This document shows, in pieces, positions 8,414 to 17,054 of a stretch of 47,585 nucleotides of DNA. Location: the NCBI GenBank assembly GCA_036657595.1, contig JAVXFZ010000014.1, positions 1 to 47,585 of the forward strand. The letters run 5' to 3'. Origin of the DNA: Odoribacter sp036657595. GTDB taxonomy: Bacteria > Bacteroidota > Bacteroidia > Bacteroidales > Marinifilaceae. How positions within the stretch are numbered: the first letter of the stretch is position 1; each line of letters starts with the position of its first letter. Below the pieces are notes generated by a model, which did no database searches, was not told the DNA's origin, and saw nothing but the letters and a program-made list of their open reading frames with translations. The position numbers and the translations under genes are program-made.

Positions 8414-9601
8414 ATGAATCAGAAAACAAAAGGGATTATTGGTATTTTAACGGGAGGTGGCGATGTTCCCGGATTGAACCCGGCGATCAGAGCGGTCACA
8501 ATTCGCGCTTTGAGAGAAGGGTATAAAGTAATTGGCATTCGACGAGGATGGAAAGGATTGGTAGATACGGTCAGAGATAAGAAGGTTGATAATTCAAATA
8601 ACTTTTTTGAATTGACAGAAGAAATCGTAAATAAAGCAGGACGTACAGGCGGCACCTTTTTACATAGCTCCCGAACTCGAGCATCTCATCTCCCCAAAGA
8701 AGCGGTTCCGGATCACTTAAAGGATAAATATAAGGCAGATGTCAATGATTTAACATCGGAGGTTCTCAAGAATTTAGAATTTATCGGTATTGACTATTTG
8801 ATCCCCATCGGAGGTGACGATACGCTGAGCTACGCTGTACGTTTGAGCCAAGAAGGAATCAAAGTAGTTGCCATCCCTAAGACAATGGATAACGATGTTC
8901 CCGGTACGGATTATTGCATCGGTTTTAGTACGTGTATTACCCGAACCATCGAATTAACTCACGATCTCAGAACTTGTGCGGGTTCACACGAACGTCTTTT
9001 AGTGCTGGAGGTTTTCGGACGTTATGCGGGTTTTTCAGCTATGTTGCCGACTCTTGCCGGAGCCGCCAATCGTTGTGTGATTCCAGAGTATCAATTCGAC
9101 ATTCAACGCTTGGCTGAATTACTTTGTCAGGATAGGTTCACGAATCCAAGTAAATATTCAGTCGTATTGGTATCCGAGGGAGCCAGTTACAGCGGTGGAC
9201 AAATGATGTTTGAGAGTGATGAGACCGATATGTTCGGACATAAAAAGTTAGGCGGGATCGGCGATTATGTTTCAAATGAATTAAAAGCTTTATCTCCGCA
9301 ATTTAATAAAGGCGAAACAATCAATGTCATTAATCAGAAATTGGGCTATCTGGTTAGATGCGGCAATCCGGACGCATTGGATTCGATTGTGCCGATGGCT
9401 TTCGGGAATCTTGCTTTGGATTTGATTTCAAAAGGTATGCACGGCAGGCTTGTGATTCTTCGCAACGGACGTTATGATAATGCACCCATTGATATTATCA
9501 CCAGCAGTAAAAAATTGGTGGATATTCATAAATTCTATAATGTAGATCGCTTGCGACCTGAATATAACAGTTTTGAATTTATGCCTCAAATGATTCTTTA
9601 G
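8414..9601 (+). CDS. 6-phosphofructokinase, probably pyrophosphate-dependent
   Basis: A 395-residue phosphofructokinase that phosphorylates fructose 6-phosphate in glycolysis. The N-terminal loop GILTGGGDVPGLNPAIR binds the phosphoryl donor. Two positions decide the donor: here GGDD (about 133-136) and PKTMDND (about 155-161). In ATP enzymes such as E. coli PfkA these are GGDG and PGTIDND; Asp plus Lys is the pattern of pyrophosphate-dependent enzymes. I infer PPi use. The start at ATG 8414 (MNQKTKGI) is preferred because the in-frame upstream 21 residues are hydrophobic and non-conserved. Monocistronic, ending in a hairpin shared with the next, convergent gene. Confidence 0.93.
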   Translation: MNQKTKGIIGILTGGGDVPGLNPAIRAVTIRALREGYKVIGIRRGWKGLVDTVRDKKVDNSNNFFELTEEIVNKAGRTGGTFLHSSRTRASHLPKEAVPDHLKDKYKADVNDLTSEVLKNLEFIGIDYLIPIGGDDTLSYAVRLSQEGIKVVAIPKTMDNDVPGTDYCIGFSTCITRTIELTHDLRTCAGSHERLLVLEVFGRYAGFSAMLPTLAGAANRCVIPEYQFDIQRLAELLCQDRFTNPSKYSVVLVSEGASYSGGQMMFESDETDMFGHKKLGGIGDYVSNELKALSPQFNKGETINVINQKLGYLVRCGNPDALDSIVPMAFGNLALDLISKGMHGRLVILRNGRYDNAPIDIITSSKKLVDIHKFYNVDRLRPEYNSFEFMPQMIL

Positions 9602-9613
9602 CAAGGAAAAGGG

Positions 9614-9686
9614 AAAAGTAAAAAACAGGAAGTGAAATGTCAGCTTATAAATAGGCTAAAATCAGCATTTCTTACTTTTTACTTTT
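9614..9686. terminator. Long imperfect bidirectional terminator hairpin
   Basis: AAAAGTAAAAA at 9614-9624 pairs with TTTTTACTTTT at 9676-9686, and GAAATG/CATTTC extend the stem inward. The arms are A-rich and T-rich, so each strand ends in a U-rich tail. It lies between convergent genes. Confidence 0.55.
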
Positions 9687-9696
9687 TCTTTTTTAC

Positions 9697-9939
9697 TTAC
9701 TTAGTTTTTTTAGGGGTCGCTGGCTTTGTTTGATTTGCAGCAGAATCAGGAGTAATACTATCAACGGCGATAACGACTGTTTCCGATTCGATTACCGTTA
9801 CGGAGTCCATCGCTTGTTGAGTTGTTTGTTGCTGTGCCGCTTGTTCTTTTTTCTTCTGTGAATTGCCACAAGAAGCCATAAATAATATGATTGCAACAAG
9901 CATTGTGTACATTCCTACTGAAGAGCCTTTTGTTTTCAT
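9697..9939 (-). CDS. Small lipoprotein of unknown function
   Basis: An 80-residue protein. A hydrophobic signal (MYTMLVAIILFMASCG) ends in a lipobox with the lipidated cysteine at about residue 24. The rest is low complexity: Lys/Gln/Thr-rich, then acidic Val/Ile-rich, then a basic PATPKKTK tail. No domain is recognised. It is real rather than a shadow ORF, given the lipobox and the lack of a competing gene. Convergent with the phosphofructokinase gene. Confidence 0.65.
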   Translation of the reverse strand: MKTKGSSVGMYTMLVAIILFMASCGNSQKKKEQAAQQQTTQQAMDSVTVIESETVVIAVDSITPDSAANQTKPATPKKTK

Positions 9940-10017
9940 TTCCTCGTTTTTATTTAAAGATTATAAAAAGGTTTTACGACGGGAATAAAAAAAAGTTTAC
10001 AATTTGCCTAAAAAAAC

Positions 10018-10025
10018 TACCTTTG
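10018..10025 (+). promoter_or_regulatory. -7 promoter element for the Mpl-type ligase gene
   Basis: TACCTTTG matches TAnnTTTG, 36 nt before the ATG at 10061. This supports the downstream start, since a start at 10004 would precede the promoter. Confidence 0.5.
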
Positions 10026-10060
10026 CTCGACAATTCATAAAAACTATAAAAAACATTTAT

Positions 10061-11419
10061 ATGAATATACATTTTATTGCTATCGGCGGAAGTGCAATGC
10101 ACAATTTGGCATTGGAACTGTATAAAAAAGGTTATCATATCACCGGTTCAGACGATGAAATATTTGAACCGTCAAAATCAAGGCTTCAAAATGCCGGATT
10201 ATTACCCGAAAAATGGGGCTGGTATCCCGAAAAGATCACCCGACAATTAGATGCTGTCATCTTAGGAATGCACGCACGGGAAGATAATCCGGAATTGCAA
10301 AAAGCACGGGAATTAGGTCTTCAGATATTCAGTTATCCCGAATATCTATATGAACAAACAAAAGATAAAAAAAGAGTGATTGTCGGCGGAAGTCACGGGA
10401 AAACGACTACCACTTCTATGATTATGCACGTTCTAAGAACCTGCGGAATGGAATTTGACTATATGGTCGGTGCGCTATTGGAGGGCTTTGACACGATGAC
10501 TCATTTGAGTCACGAAAGCAAAATTGCTGTTTTTGAAGGGGACGAATATCTCTCTTCCCCGATTGATATGCGTCCGAAATTTCACCATTATCATCCTAAT
10601 ATTGCCATCTTGACGGGCATTGCTTGGGATCACATGAATGTCTTCCCTACCTTCGATAATTATGTAGAGCAATTTGCCATCTTTATTGAAAAGATCAAAG
10701 AAAATGGAACTCTTATCTATTTTGGAAAGGATGAGAATATCCGCTCTATCACAAACCGAGCTCTTCCTTCTGTGAAACAAGTCGCCTATGATACTTTCCC
10801 CCATATCATCAAAGGAGATCAGACTTATTTAAATTTAAACGGAGAAACACCGATAGAAATTTTTGGTCTGCACAATTTACAGAATATTTCTGCTGCCTAT
10901 TTGGCGTGTAAAGAATTAGGAATTAGTGATGCTGATTTTTTACGCGGTATCTCCACTTATAAAGGAGCTGCTAAACGTTTACAGAAAATTGCAGAAAATA
11001 AAAAGACTACGGTGTATCTTGATTTTGCACATTCACCCTCCAAATTACAAGCCACTATTCAGGCTGTCAGAGAGCAATATTCAAACCGTAAGTTAATTGC
11101 CTGTATGGAATTACATACTTTCAGTAGTTTAAATGCTGATTTTTTACCACAGTATAAAAACACAATGGATCAGGCAGATGAAGCCATCGTCTTCTTCAAT
11201 CCCGAAGTGGTGATACACAAGCGACTACCGGCAATCAGCCCGGACGATGTGAAACGTGGATTCAATAATAAAGATCTAAAAGTTTACACAGACAATCGGG
11301 AATTACTTGCCCGTCTATCAACTGAAGATTATTCAAATAGTGTTCTTTTAATTATGACTTCGGGCGATTTTTCCGGTATCAATCTGAAAGAATTAGCCAA
11401 TCAATTAGTAAATAAATAA
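10061..11419 (+). CDS. mpl: UDP-MurNAc:murein tripeptide ligase (Mpl type)
   Basis: A 452-residue Mur ligase family protein. It starts with the UDP-binding Rossmann motif IHFIAIGGSAMHNLA and SDDEIFEPS; the ATP P-loop GGSHGKTTTT is near 109-117; HHYHPNIAILTGIAWDHMN and DFAHSPSKL are further Mur signatures. The MHNLA variant of the first motif and the length point to Mpl, which rejoins recovered L-Ala-D-Glu-mDAP tripeptide to UDP-MurNAc in cell wall recycling, rather than to MurC. The start follows the -7 box at 10018-10025. The GH3 enzyme at 19.6 kb could belong to the same recycling route. Confidence 0.9.
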   Translation: MNIHFIAIGGSAMHNLALELYKKGYHITGSDDEIFEPSKSRLQNAGLLPEKWGWYPEKITRQLDAVILGMHAREDNPELQKARELGLQIFSYPEYLYEQTKDKKRVIVGGSHGKTTTTSMIMHVLRTCGMEFDYMVGALLEGFDTMTHLSHESKIAVFEGDEYLSSPIDMRPKFHHYHPNIAILTGIAWDHMNVFPTFDNYVEQFAIFIEKIKENGTLIYFGKDENIRSITNRALPSVKQVAYDTFPHIIKGDQTYLNLNGETPIEIFGLHNLQNISAAYLACKELGISDADFLRGISTYKGAAKRLQKIAENKKTTVYLDFAHSPSKLQATIQAVREQYSNRKLIACMELHTFSSLNADFLPQYKNTMDQADEAIVFFNPEVVIHKRLPAISPDDVKRGFNNKDLKVYTDNRELLARLSTEDYSNSVLLIMTSGDFSGINLKELANQLVNK

Positions 11420-11446
11420 AAAATAGCCGGGAATTTTCCCGGCTAC
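11418..11446 (-). terminator. Intrinsic terminator with its U tract on the minus strand
   Basis: TAGCCGGGAA (11424-11433), loop TT, TTCCCGGCTA (11436-11445). On the plus strand CCCTCACC follows, with no T run; on the minus strand TTTTTT follows. So it serves minus-strand transcription better than the Mpl gene it directly follows. Confidence 0.65.
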
Positions 11447-11571
11447 CCTCACCAAACGACTTTCTCTCCAACCAAAAATACTTTATCTCTTAATTTTAAA
11501 ATTTTCTTCTCTTAGTTTTTAATTCTCTGCGACGTAATCTCCTACATTTATTATAACTTATAAACGAAGAT
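11424..11571 (-). ncRNA. Candidate small RNA on the minus strand
   Basis: A strong minus-strand promoter (TTG at 11604-11606, 19 nt spacer, TACATTTG at 11577-11584) points at this interval, predicting a start near 11571. A 10-bp hairpin (11424-11433/11436-11445) followed on the minus strand by six T ends it. The roughly 150-nt product has no ORF that I trust and is purine-rich in its second half. No minus-strand gene lies upstream that would otherwise need this terminator. I do not recognise an RNA family. Confidence 0.4.
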
Positions 11572-11576
11572 TGGCA

Positions 11577-11606
11577 CAAATGTAAATAAAATTACAATAT
11601 AAACAA
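11577..11606 (-). promoter_or_regulatory. Promoter of the candidate small RNA
   Basis: Minus strand: TTG, 19-nt spacer, TACATTTG, a match to both Bacteroidetes promoter elements with normal spacing. Confidence 0.5.
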
Positions 11607-11648
11607 CGCAAAAATCTTTACAAGTAAATAAATTCAGATTGCACCCTT

Positions 11649-12113
11649 ATGGATATGTCAATAAATCAAAGACTTGGTAAATTTCTATTCGAGAAAAAAA
11701 TTTCGCAAGAGGAATTACGGATCAAATTAGGTCTAAAAACCAGACAACAGGTTAGTAATTGGGTGAATTGTCAGGATCCGATTCCAGATAAACACATCAT
11801 CGGAATCATTCGGTTGTTTCCGGAATTAAATTCCAATTGGTTGATACGGGATGTCGGCGATCCGATTGTTGATCAAAAATCTTTACGCCAGATCAATAGA
11901 AATGAATTTGGATTTTGTGATGAATGTGTAGAGAAAGAAAAAGAGATTAAGATGTTAAGAGCCTCCTTGGAAAAGAAGGAACAAGAAGTCAAAGAAAGTT
12001 ACCGTGAATTAGGAAAACTGGAGGAACGTATCGCACGCTATGAGTTGTTAATAGGCGAAAAAAGTATACGGGAAAAAGATAGTACTCCATTCGGAAAGAA
12101 TACAAATAATTAG
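11649..12113 (+). CDS. XRE-like helix-turn-helix protein with coiled-coil tail
   Basis: A 154-residue protein. Residues about 5-60 form a Cro/CI-type helix-turn-helix (RLGKFLFEKKISQEELRIKL, then RQQVSNWVNCQDPIPDKHI), with a short CDEC motif near residue 92 and a charged coiled coil to about 140 that probably dimerises the protein. It has no effector or protease domain. An in-frame second Met two codons in is an equally possible start. Monocistronic; its upstream region overlaps the promoter of the candidate minus-strand RNA, so the two could influence each other. Confidence 0.82.
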   Translation: MDMSINQRLGKFLFEKKISQEELRIKLGLKTRQQVSNWVNCQDPIPDKHIIGIIRLFPELNSNWLIRDVGDPIVDQKSLRQINRNEFGFCDECVEKEKEIKMLRASLEKKEQEVKESYRELGKLEERIARYELLIGEKSIREKDSTPFGKNTNN

Positions 12114-12240
12114 GTATAGCCTCATAGAAAACAGATGAGCCTTTTCATCAAAACTTAAACATCAAATCCAAACGTCATAAAATAATCGACAGGAGAAATT
12201 GAATTGCTTTTTGACAACCGAGAAATGGTTTGTGTTTCGG

Positions 12241-14199
12241 TTATTCTTCTTTGCAATATCTTTTAATGATATTATATGCACTCACAATACCTAATTCTCC
12301 TGCTTTACTTAAATCAGCATTTGCCAATGCTTTCTGACCGGTATAAATATAGAGAAGTCCCCGGTTAAAATAGGCTTCCGCAATGTCTTTATCCTGATAT
12401 AAAACTTTGGTGTAGGCAGTAATAGCTTTGTCAATTTCTCCATTTTTTGCATATACATTAGCAGTATTAAAGAGTGCAAATGTAAAATTCGGATCAATTT
12501 CAAGGCATTTATTGTATCCTTCCAATACTAAAGAGTAATCAATTTTTCTGTTTTTATTTTCTTTTTCGCCAATCACCCGATCCGTTTTGTCTTCTACCGA
12601 TTCAATGTAATCATACATCAACATTCGTGCATTTGCACGATTGAAGAGAGCCAATAAATTATGCGGATCTTTATGGAGGATTGTTGTAAAATCTTCGATT
12701 GCTTTCGGGTATTCTCGTTGATTGATATAAAAACTTCCTCGCAGTAAATAGCTATCGACATCCCCTTTTTCTGTGATTTGTTTGGATAATTTTTCCATAT
12801 ATTCTTTCGAAAAATGATCCGGATATTTCAAATCTTTGTTACAAATGGTGATTGCCGGATTGTAGTTGTGCGCCTGATTATAATCCATAATGTGTTTGTT
12901 ATAATATTGCACTTTACCGTTTCGCAGCGAATCAAGACTTAAATATTGCACATAAAAAACATCTTGTAATTCGATAATCACATTTTTATCCTGTACTCTA
13001 CCATTGATCACGTCCCTGACTTCATCGTGTCGGGCATTGATATCAATCAGTTTTTGAAAGTTTGCTGTTGTATCCACGAGGGCATTCCGATCGCCTTCCT
13101 TCATTTTTTTATAACGATCCATCACTTGCATCGCTGCATAGCGATCGCGATCGGCATCTGTGAAATTCTGCATTTGTGAACTGGCAGCAGCTCTTGCTAA
13201 ATATGCTTTTACAAAATCAGGATAGAGATGTATGCTCTCTGTGAAATCATCATAAGCACCATACCAATCTTTTATTTCCATCTTTAGCAATCCTCGATTA
13301 AAGTAAATGAGTATGTTATCCGGATTCATATCCACTACCCGATTGAGATCAGCAATCGCTGCATTGGTTTCACCCACTTCAGCCCGCAACATCGCCCGAT
13401 TGTAATAAGCATAAATGTAACTGCTATCCATACGGATAACCTCACTGTAATCTGCCAATGATTCTGAATATTTTTTTATTTCGTACCACACCATCGCCCG
13501 GCTCATTAAAATTCTTTTGTTTTGTGGGTTCGCTTTTAAAGCCCTATTGAAATCATCTATCGCATTATAGTAGTTTTTCTGCTGGAACCAAATATATCCC
13601 CTCAATCCGTAAGCATCATCAGAAAACATATTCAATCGGATCGCTGCATTACAATCTGCCATTGCCCCATCTGTATCTTCCAGTTTTTCTCGCATAATTG
13701 CCCGATTCAGATAAGCAGCAATCAATTTGTTGTCGATCAGTAGAGCTTTTGAATAGTCTTTTTCCGCCGCTTTATAATCGCCTATTTCAGCTTCCGCAAT
13801 ACCACGATTAGCATAGACGTAGGCATCTGTCGGATCCAGCGCAATCGCTTCACTAAAATCTTTCAGTGCCTCTTCATATTTTTTTAGATTCTGCCAGGCT
13901 ACTCCCCGATACATATAGGCGTGAAAATAATTCGGATTTAATTCTATCGCCTTCGTGTAATCCTGAATGGCTCCCTCATAGTCGTCCAAATTCAATTTAG
14001 CCAATCCCCGAAAGAAATAAGGTTCAGAAAGGTAGGGCTTTATCCGAATAATGTTATTAAAATTATCTATGGCACTGACATAATCATCGAAATAGATCGC
14101 ATTCTGTCCCATACGAAGCATATTGCTGGTGTTCCATTGTGCATAGCCTACACCTGAAAACAATAGACAGATTCCTATTATTAGAAGTTGTTTTTTCAT
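12241..14199 (-). CDS. Secreted tetratricopeptide repeat protein
   Basis: A 652-residue protein with signal peptide (MKKQLLIIGICLLFSGVGYAQ). From about residue 25 to 340 it consists of consecutive 34-residue TPRs (for example DYEGAIQDYTKAIELNPNYF), about ten in a row. A non-repeat stretch from about 350 to 460 follows, then further TPRs to the end. TPR arrays are protein-protein scaffolds, and the signal peptide places this one in the periplasm or at the outer membrane. I start at ATG 14199, since the upstream extension begins with GTG and adds only MKF. No partner is evident. Confidence 0.88.
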   Translation of the reverse strand: MKKQLLIIGICLLFSGVGYAQWNTSNMLRMGQNAIYFDDYVSAIDNFNNIIRIKPYLSEPYFFRGLAKLNLDDYEGAIQDYTKAIELNPNYFHAYMYRGVAWQNLKKYEEALKDFSEAIALDPTDAYVYANRGIAEAEIGDYKAAEKDYSKALLIDNKLIAAYLNRAIMREKLEDTDGAMADCNAAIRLNMFSDDAYGLRGYIWFQQKNYYNAIDDFNRALKANPQNKRILMSRAMVWYEIKKYSESLADYSEVIRMDSSYIYAYYNRAMLRAEVGETNAAIADLNRVVDMNPDNILIYFNRGLLKMEIKDWYGAYDDFTESIHLYPDFVKAYLARAAASSQMQNFTDADRDRYAAMQVMDRYKKMKEGDRNALVDTTANFQKLIDINARHDEVRDVINGRVQDKNVIIELQDVFYVQYLSLDSLRNGKVQYYNKHIMDYNQAHNYNPAITICNKDLKYPDHFSKEYMEKLSKQITEKGDVDSYLLRGSFYINQREYPKAIEDFTTILHKDPHNLLALFNRANARMLMYDYIESVEDKTDRVIGEKENKNRKIDYSLVLEGYNKCLEIDPNFTFALFNTANVYAKNGEIDKAITAYTKVLYQDKDIAEAYFNRGLLYIYTGQKALANADLSKAGELGIVSAYNIIKRYCKEE

Positions 14200-14259
14200 A
14201 AATTTCACGAATCGTTTGTCGTTCTCCGTTACTTATTTGACGGGTTAAAGATAAATAAA

Positions 14260-14285
14260 AAATGGGATGCTTACGCATCCCATTT
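14260..14285 (-). terminator. Intrinsic terminator of the kelch lipoprotein gene
   Basis: An 11-bp stem (AAATGGGATGC at 14260-14270, GCATCCCATTT at 14275-14285) with a 4-nt loop. On the minus strand a T6 run follows directly. Confidence 0.85.
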
Positions 14286-14308
14286 CATATATCATTATAG
14301 ATAATAAA

Positions 14309-15400
14309 CTATTCATTGGGAGAATAATCGTTGTTGTCATCCTCATCAATACCCGGAGTAAACTTCCAAGTATCCACATCTCCGGGGTAACCAACATTAG
14401 ATCCTCCTGTCGTTACATAACCGTAATCATTTAATGTGAAAGCAATGGCAAATACACGTGTAGACATCGCAGCAGGTAGTTCGGTTACTTCATCCCAACG
14501 ATCCGTGTCTACGTTATATTCCCAACAGGTTCTATTATAGCTACCACTACCAGTTGCAATGTAACCTTTTTCAATTCCTCCATTTTTAGAAGAGATAAAA
14601 GCAACTGCATTGGTACGCGGGATTCTCGCATAATCATTATCCCAGCTTCGACCGTCCAAATCTCTCAAAGGTGCTTTCTGTACCCACGATGTACCATCAA
14701 AAACATTTACATCATAGCGATAAGCATTTCCACTGGCACCTAAACAAACGACAGCTTTCCCTTTTACAACAAAAGCAACAGCACCACTGCGAGGATCGCC
14801 ATTAAAACCGGAAACAGTCCATTGACTGCCTTCTGCCTTCGTCGGATCAAAAGAATAAAAATCATTTAAAACCTGAGCGCCACTGGTCATACCCGTTCCT
14901 ATATATCCCTTACCGTTTAAAGAGAAAGCTACTGCATCCCGTCGTCCGCCATCCACACGATCCGCAGGCTTTGGCAGTTTCGTCACAGGAGTGGTACTCC
15001 AAGTTGTTCCATCGAATGTATAGAAATCATCGTAATATGTTTCATTTCCCTGATATTCCCGATATCCGGTACCCACATAAGCCATTTCTTTTCCACCGAC
15101 ATTTACTACAAAAGCAACAGCTCCGTATCTTCCAGCACCCGGGAAACTTGCAACTGGCGTCCAAGCATTGTTTTCAAATTTCCAAAAATCTTTCAGATTC
15201 TTATCTTGCTCTTCTACATCATTATTTCTACCCAATCCAACGTACACAACTTTGTTTAGCGTAAAAGTTACAGCACCTGTTCTGGGCTTTCCTCCAAATG
15301 AAAATGAACGGGACCAATCTCCCCAAGTATCATCATTTGAATGACAAGCAGTAAAAAACAATCCCAGCATCACCAGGCATAAAAAATTTACTCTTTTCAT
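14309..15400 (-). CDS. Kelch-repeat beta-propeller lipoprotein
   Basis: A 363-residue lipoprotein (signal MKRVNFLCLVMLGLFFTAC, lipid Cys 19). The body has six or seven repeats of about 50 residues with the kelch rhythm: small-residue GAVAF or DAVAF strand, then GYIGTG-like glycine pair, then a DFYSFD or DVNVFD aromatic strand and a Trp. This predicts a closed beta propeller. No copper ligands of galactose oxidase are obvious, so a binding rather than enzymatic role is likely. The C-terminus is an acidic DEDDNNDYSPNE tail. It is monocistronic, with a terminator at 14260-14285. Confidence 0.87.
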   Translation of the reverse strand: MKRVNFLCLVMLGLFFTACHSNDDTWGDWSRSFSFGGKPRTGAVTFTLNKVVYVGLGRNNDVEEQDKNLKDFWKFENNAWTPVASFPGAGRYGAVAFVVNVGGKEMAYVGTGYREYQGNETYYDDFYTFDGTTWSTTPVTKLPKPADRVDGGRRDAVAFSLNGKGYIGTGMTSGAQVLNDFYSFDPTKAEGSQWTVSGFNGDPRSGAVAFVVKGKAVVCLGASGNAYRYDVNVFDGTSWVQKAPLRDLDGRSWDNDYARIPRTNAVAFISSKNGGIEKGYIATGSGSYNRTCWEYNVDTDRWDEVTELPAAMSTRVFAIAFTLNDYGYVTTGGSNVGYPGDVDTWKFTPGIDEDDNNDYSPNE

Positions 15401-15712
15401 AAATTACTCTTTTATCTGATTAATGTTATTACAATATTCTTTAAGCTAAATTATTCATTTAATTATTCGGCAAAACTAAACATTTTTTGCATATAATTCG
15501 ACTCAAATCAAGATATAATATGACGATCCGTTCAGGATTACACATTTTTAACACAATAAATATACGTCATCTTAGTTTAGCTGTATATGAATGATAAAGA
15601 ATATTTTCATACGTTAAGTCGATCATTGAAAATAATAAAATCACCTTATTGGTACTATATTTTTAGAAAATAGTTTTACCTTCGCGTCATATTATAATAT
15701 AAAAATTCTTTT
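15401..15712. other. 312-nt divergent intergenic region
   Basis: This AT-rich region separates the divergent kelch and DUF4270 genes. It holds a minus-strand -7 element TAGTTTTG (15471-15478) for the kelch gene and a one-mismatch plus-strand element TACCTTCG (15677-15684) for the DUF4270 gene. I see no ORF, repeat or RNA gene. Confidence 0.6.
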
Positions 15713-17026
15713 ATGCGATTCATATTCCTTTTATCCACCATCGTTTTATGGTTATACTCCTGCAACAATGACCTCTCCGGAATTGGACAGGATTTAATTA
15801 ATAACGGTAATCAAATAGAGGTCAAATCGATTTTGCTCAGTGAGACAGGAACGATAAAGATTGATTCTTTCATCACTTCCAGCGGCAGATATGGCAAAGG
15901 TATGGCAGAAATGTATATGGGACGTTATGAAGATGTATACAGTGGCACAACAATGGCATATCCCTGTTTTCAATTAGTGCCGGCATATCAACCTTCAATT
16001 GCAAGTAGATTCACTTTGGATTCTGTCACCTTTCATTTTAACTTCGGAGAAAAAATATGGGGCGACACGGTGAATCCCGTCCCTCAAACTTTTACTCTTT
16101 ATCAGTTATCCGATTTACCCACATTAAAAACGGATGATAATGATTATTTTTATAATACAAATTCTATTCCCTGGGGAAAAGAATTAGCTCGTACCAGCTT
16201 TATTCCGAAGAATAGAATAATGAAATATGTTTATTTTAGACTTCCCAATGACGAATTTACAGAAGATCTCTTCAATAAAATGAAAAATAACGATCCTATT
16301 TTCAAGTCGGTAGCCAGTAGTTCAATTAGTTATTATAAATTTCTAAATTATTTTAAAGGCTTGGCTATCCAAACATCAGCCGATAATAATTGTCTCTTCT
16401 CTATTCAAATGAAGCCGGACAGCCTTTATATGAGATTCCATTATCACGATTCAGATATAAAAAATTCTTTCGACTTGAAGCTATTAACAGAAAGTAATAA
16501 ATATCAATATTACACAATCAAGAATGAACCTGCACCTCAATTTGCTGCATTAACAAATCAAAAGGATGAAGTGCCGTTTACAAACAACAAACTGGCAATG
16601 GCACAAGGTTTAAGCGGATATATGGTGAAAATAAATATTCCGGAACCAGAAATTCCTGAAACATTTAAAACAGTCGTGAAAGCAGAAATAGAAATCAAAC
16701 CCAAAGTTTGGTATTCACCTATTGTTGCTTCCCCCTCTATGATTAGCGTATATCACACAAATAAATTAAATGAAATAAAAGACATTGTGTTTAACAGTAC
16801 GGACAATCCTGTTATAGGTAAATACAAAAATGATCCGGGAAATTTGGATAATAACCGGTATATTTTTGATATAACTGATTACTATCAACAACTGTCAACA
16901 CAACCGTCTCAGAATTTAAAAAGGGAAATTTTATTAACAATACCCAATCTGACCTCTTCATTTGACCGAATGCTTGTTAAAGATACGCCTATTTTACGTG
17001 TTTATTATGCAACTTATAAAGACTAA
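15713..17026 (+). CDS. DUF4270-family lipoprotein
   Basis: A 437-residue protein with a short signal (MRFIFLLSTIVLWLYSC) and lipid cysteine at 17, followed at once by NNDLSGIGQDLI, the usual opening of the Bacteroidetes DUF4270 family. The body is beta-rich with alternating short strands and no catalytic motif. Function is not established; the family is surface- or periplasm-exposed and restricted largely to Bacteroidetes. It is followed after 28 nt by an outer membrane barrel gene, and the pair probably forms one transcript. Confidence 0.85.
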   Translation: MRFIFLLSTIVLWLYSCNNDLSGIGQDLINNGNQIEVKSILLSETGTIKIDSFITSSGRYGKGMAEMYMGRYEDVYSGTTMAYPCFQLVPAYQPSIASRFTLDSVTFHFNFGEKIWGDTVNPVPQTFTLYQLSDLPTLKTDDNDYFYNTNSIPWGKELARTSFIPKNRIMKYVYFRLPNDEFTEDLFNKMKNNDPIFKSVASSSISYYKFLNYFKGLAIQTSADNNCLFSIQMKPDSLYMRFHYHDSDIKNSFDLKLLTESNKYQYYTIKNEPAPQFAALTNQKDEVPFTNNKLAMAQGLSGYMVKINIPEPEIPETFKTVVKAEIEIKPKVWYSPIVASPSMISVYHTNKLNEIKDIVFNSTDNPVIGKYKNDPGNLDNNRYIFDITDYYQQLSTQPSQNLKREILLTIPNLTSSFDRMLVKDTPILRVYYATYKD

Positions 17027-17054
17027 TCAGAGTTATTTCCGATATAGAACGATT

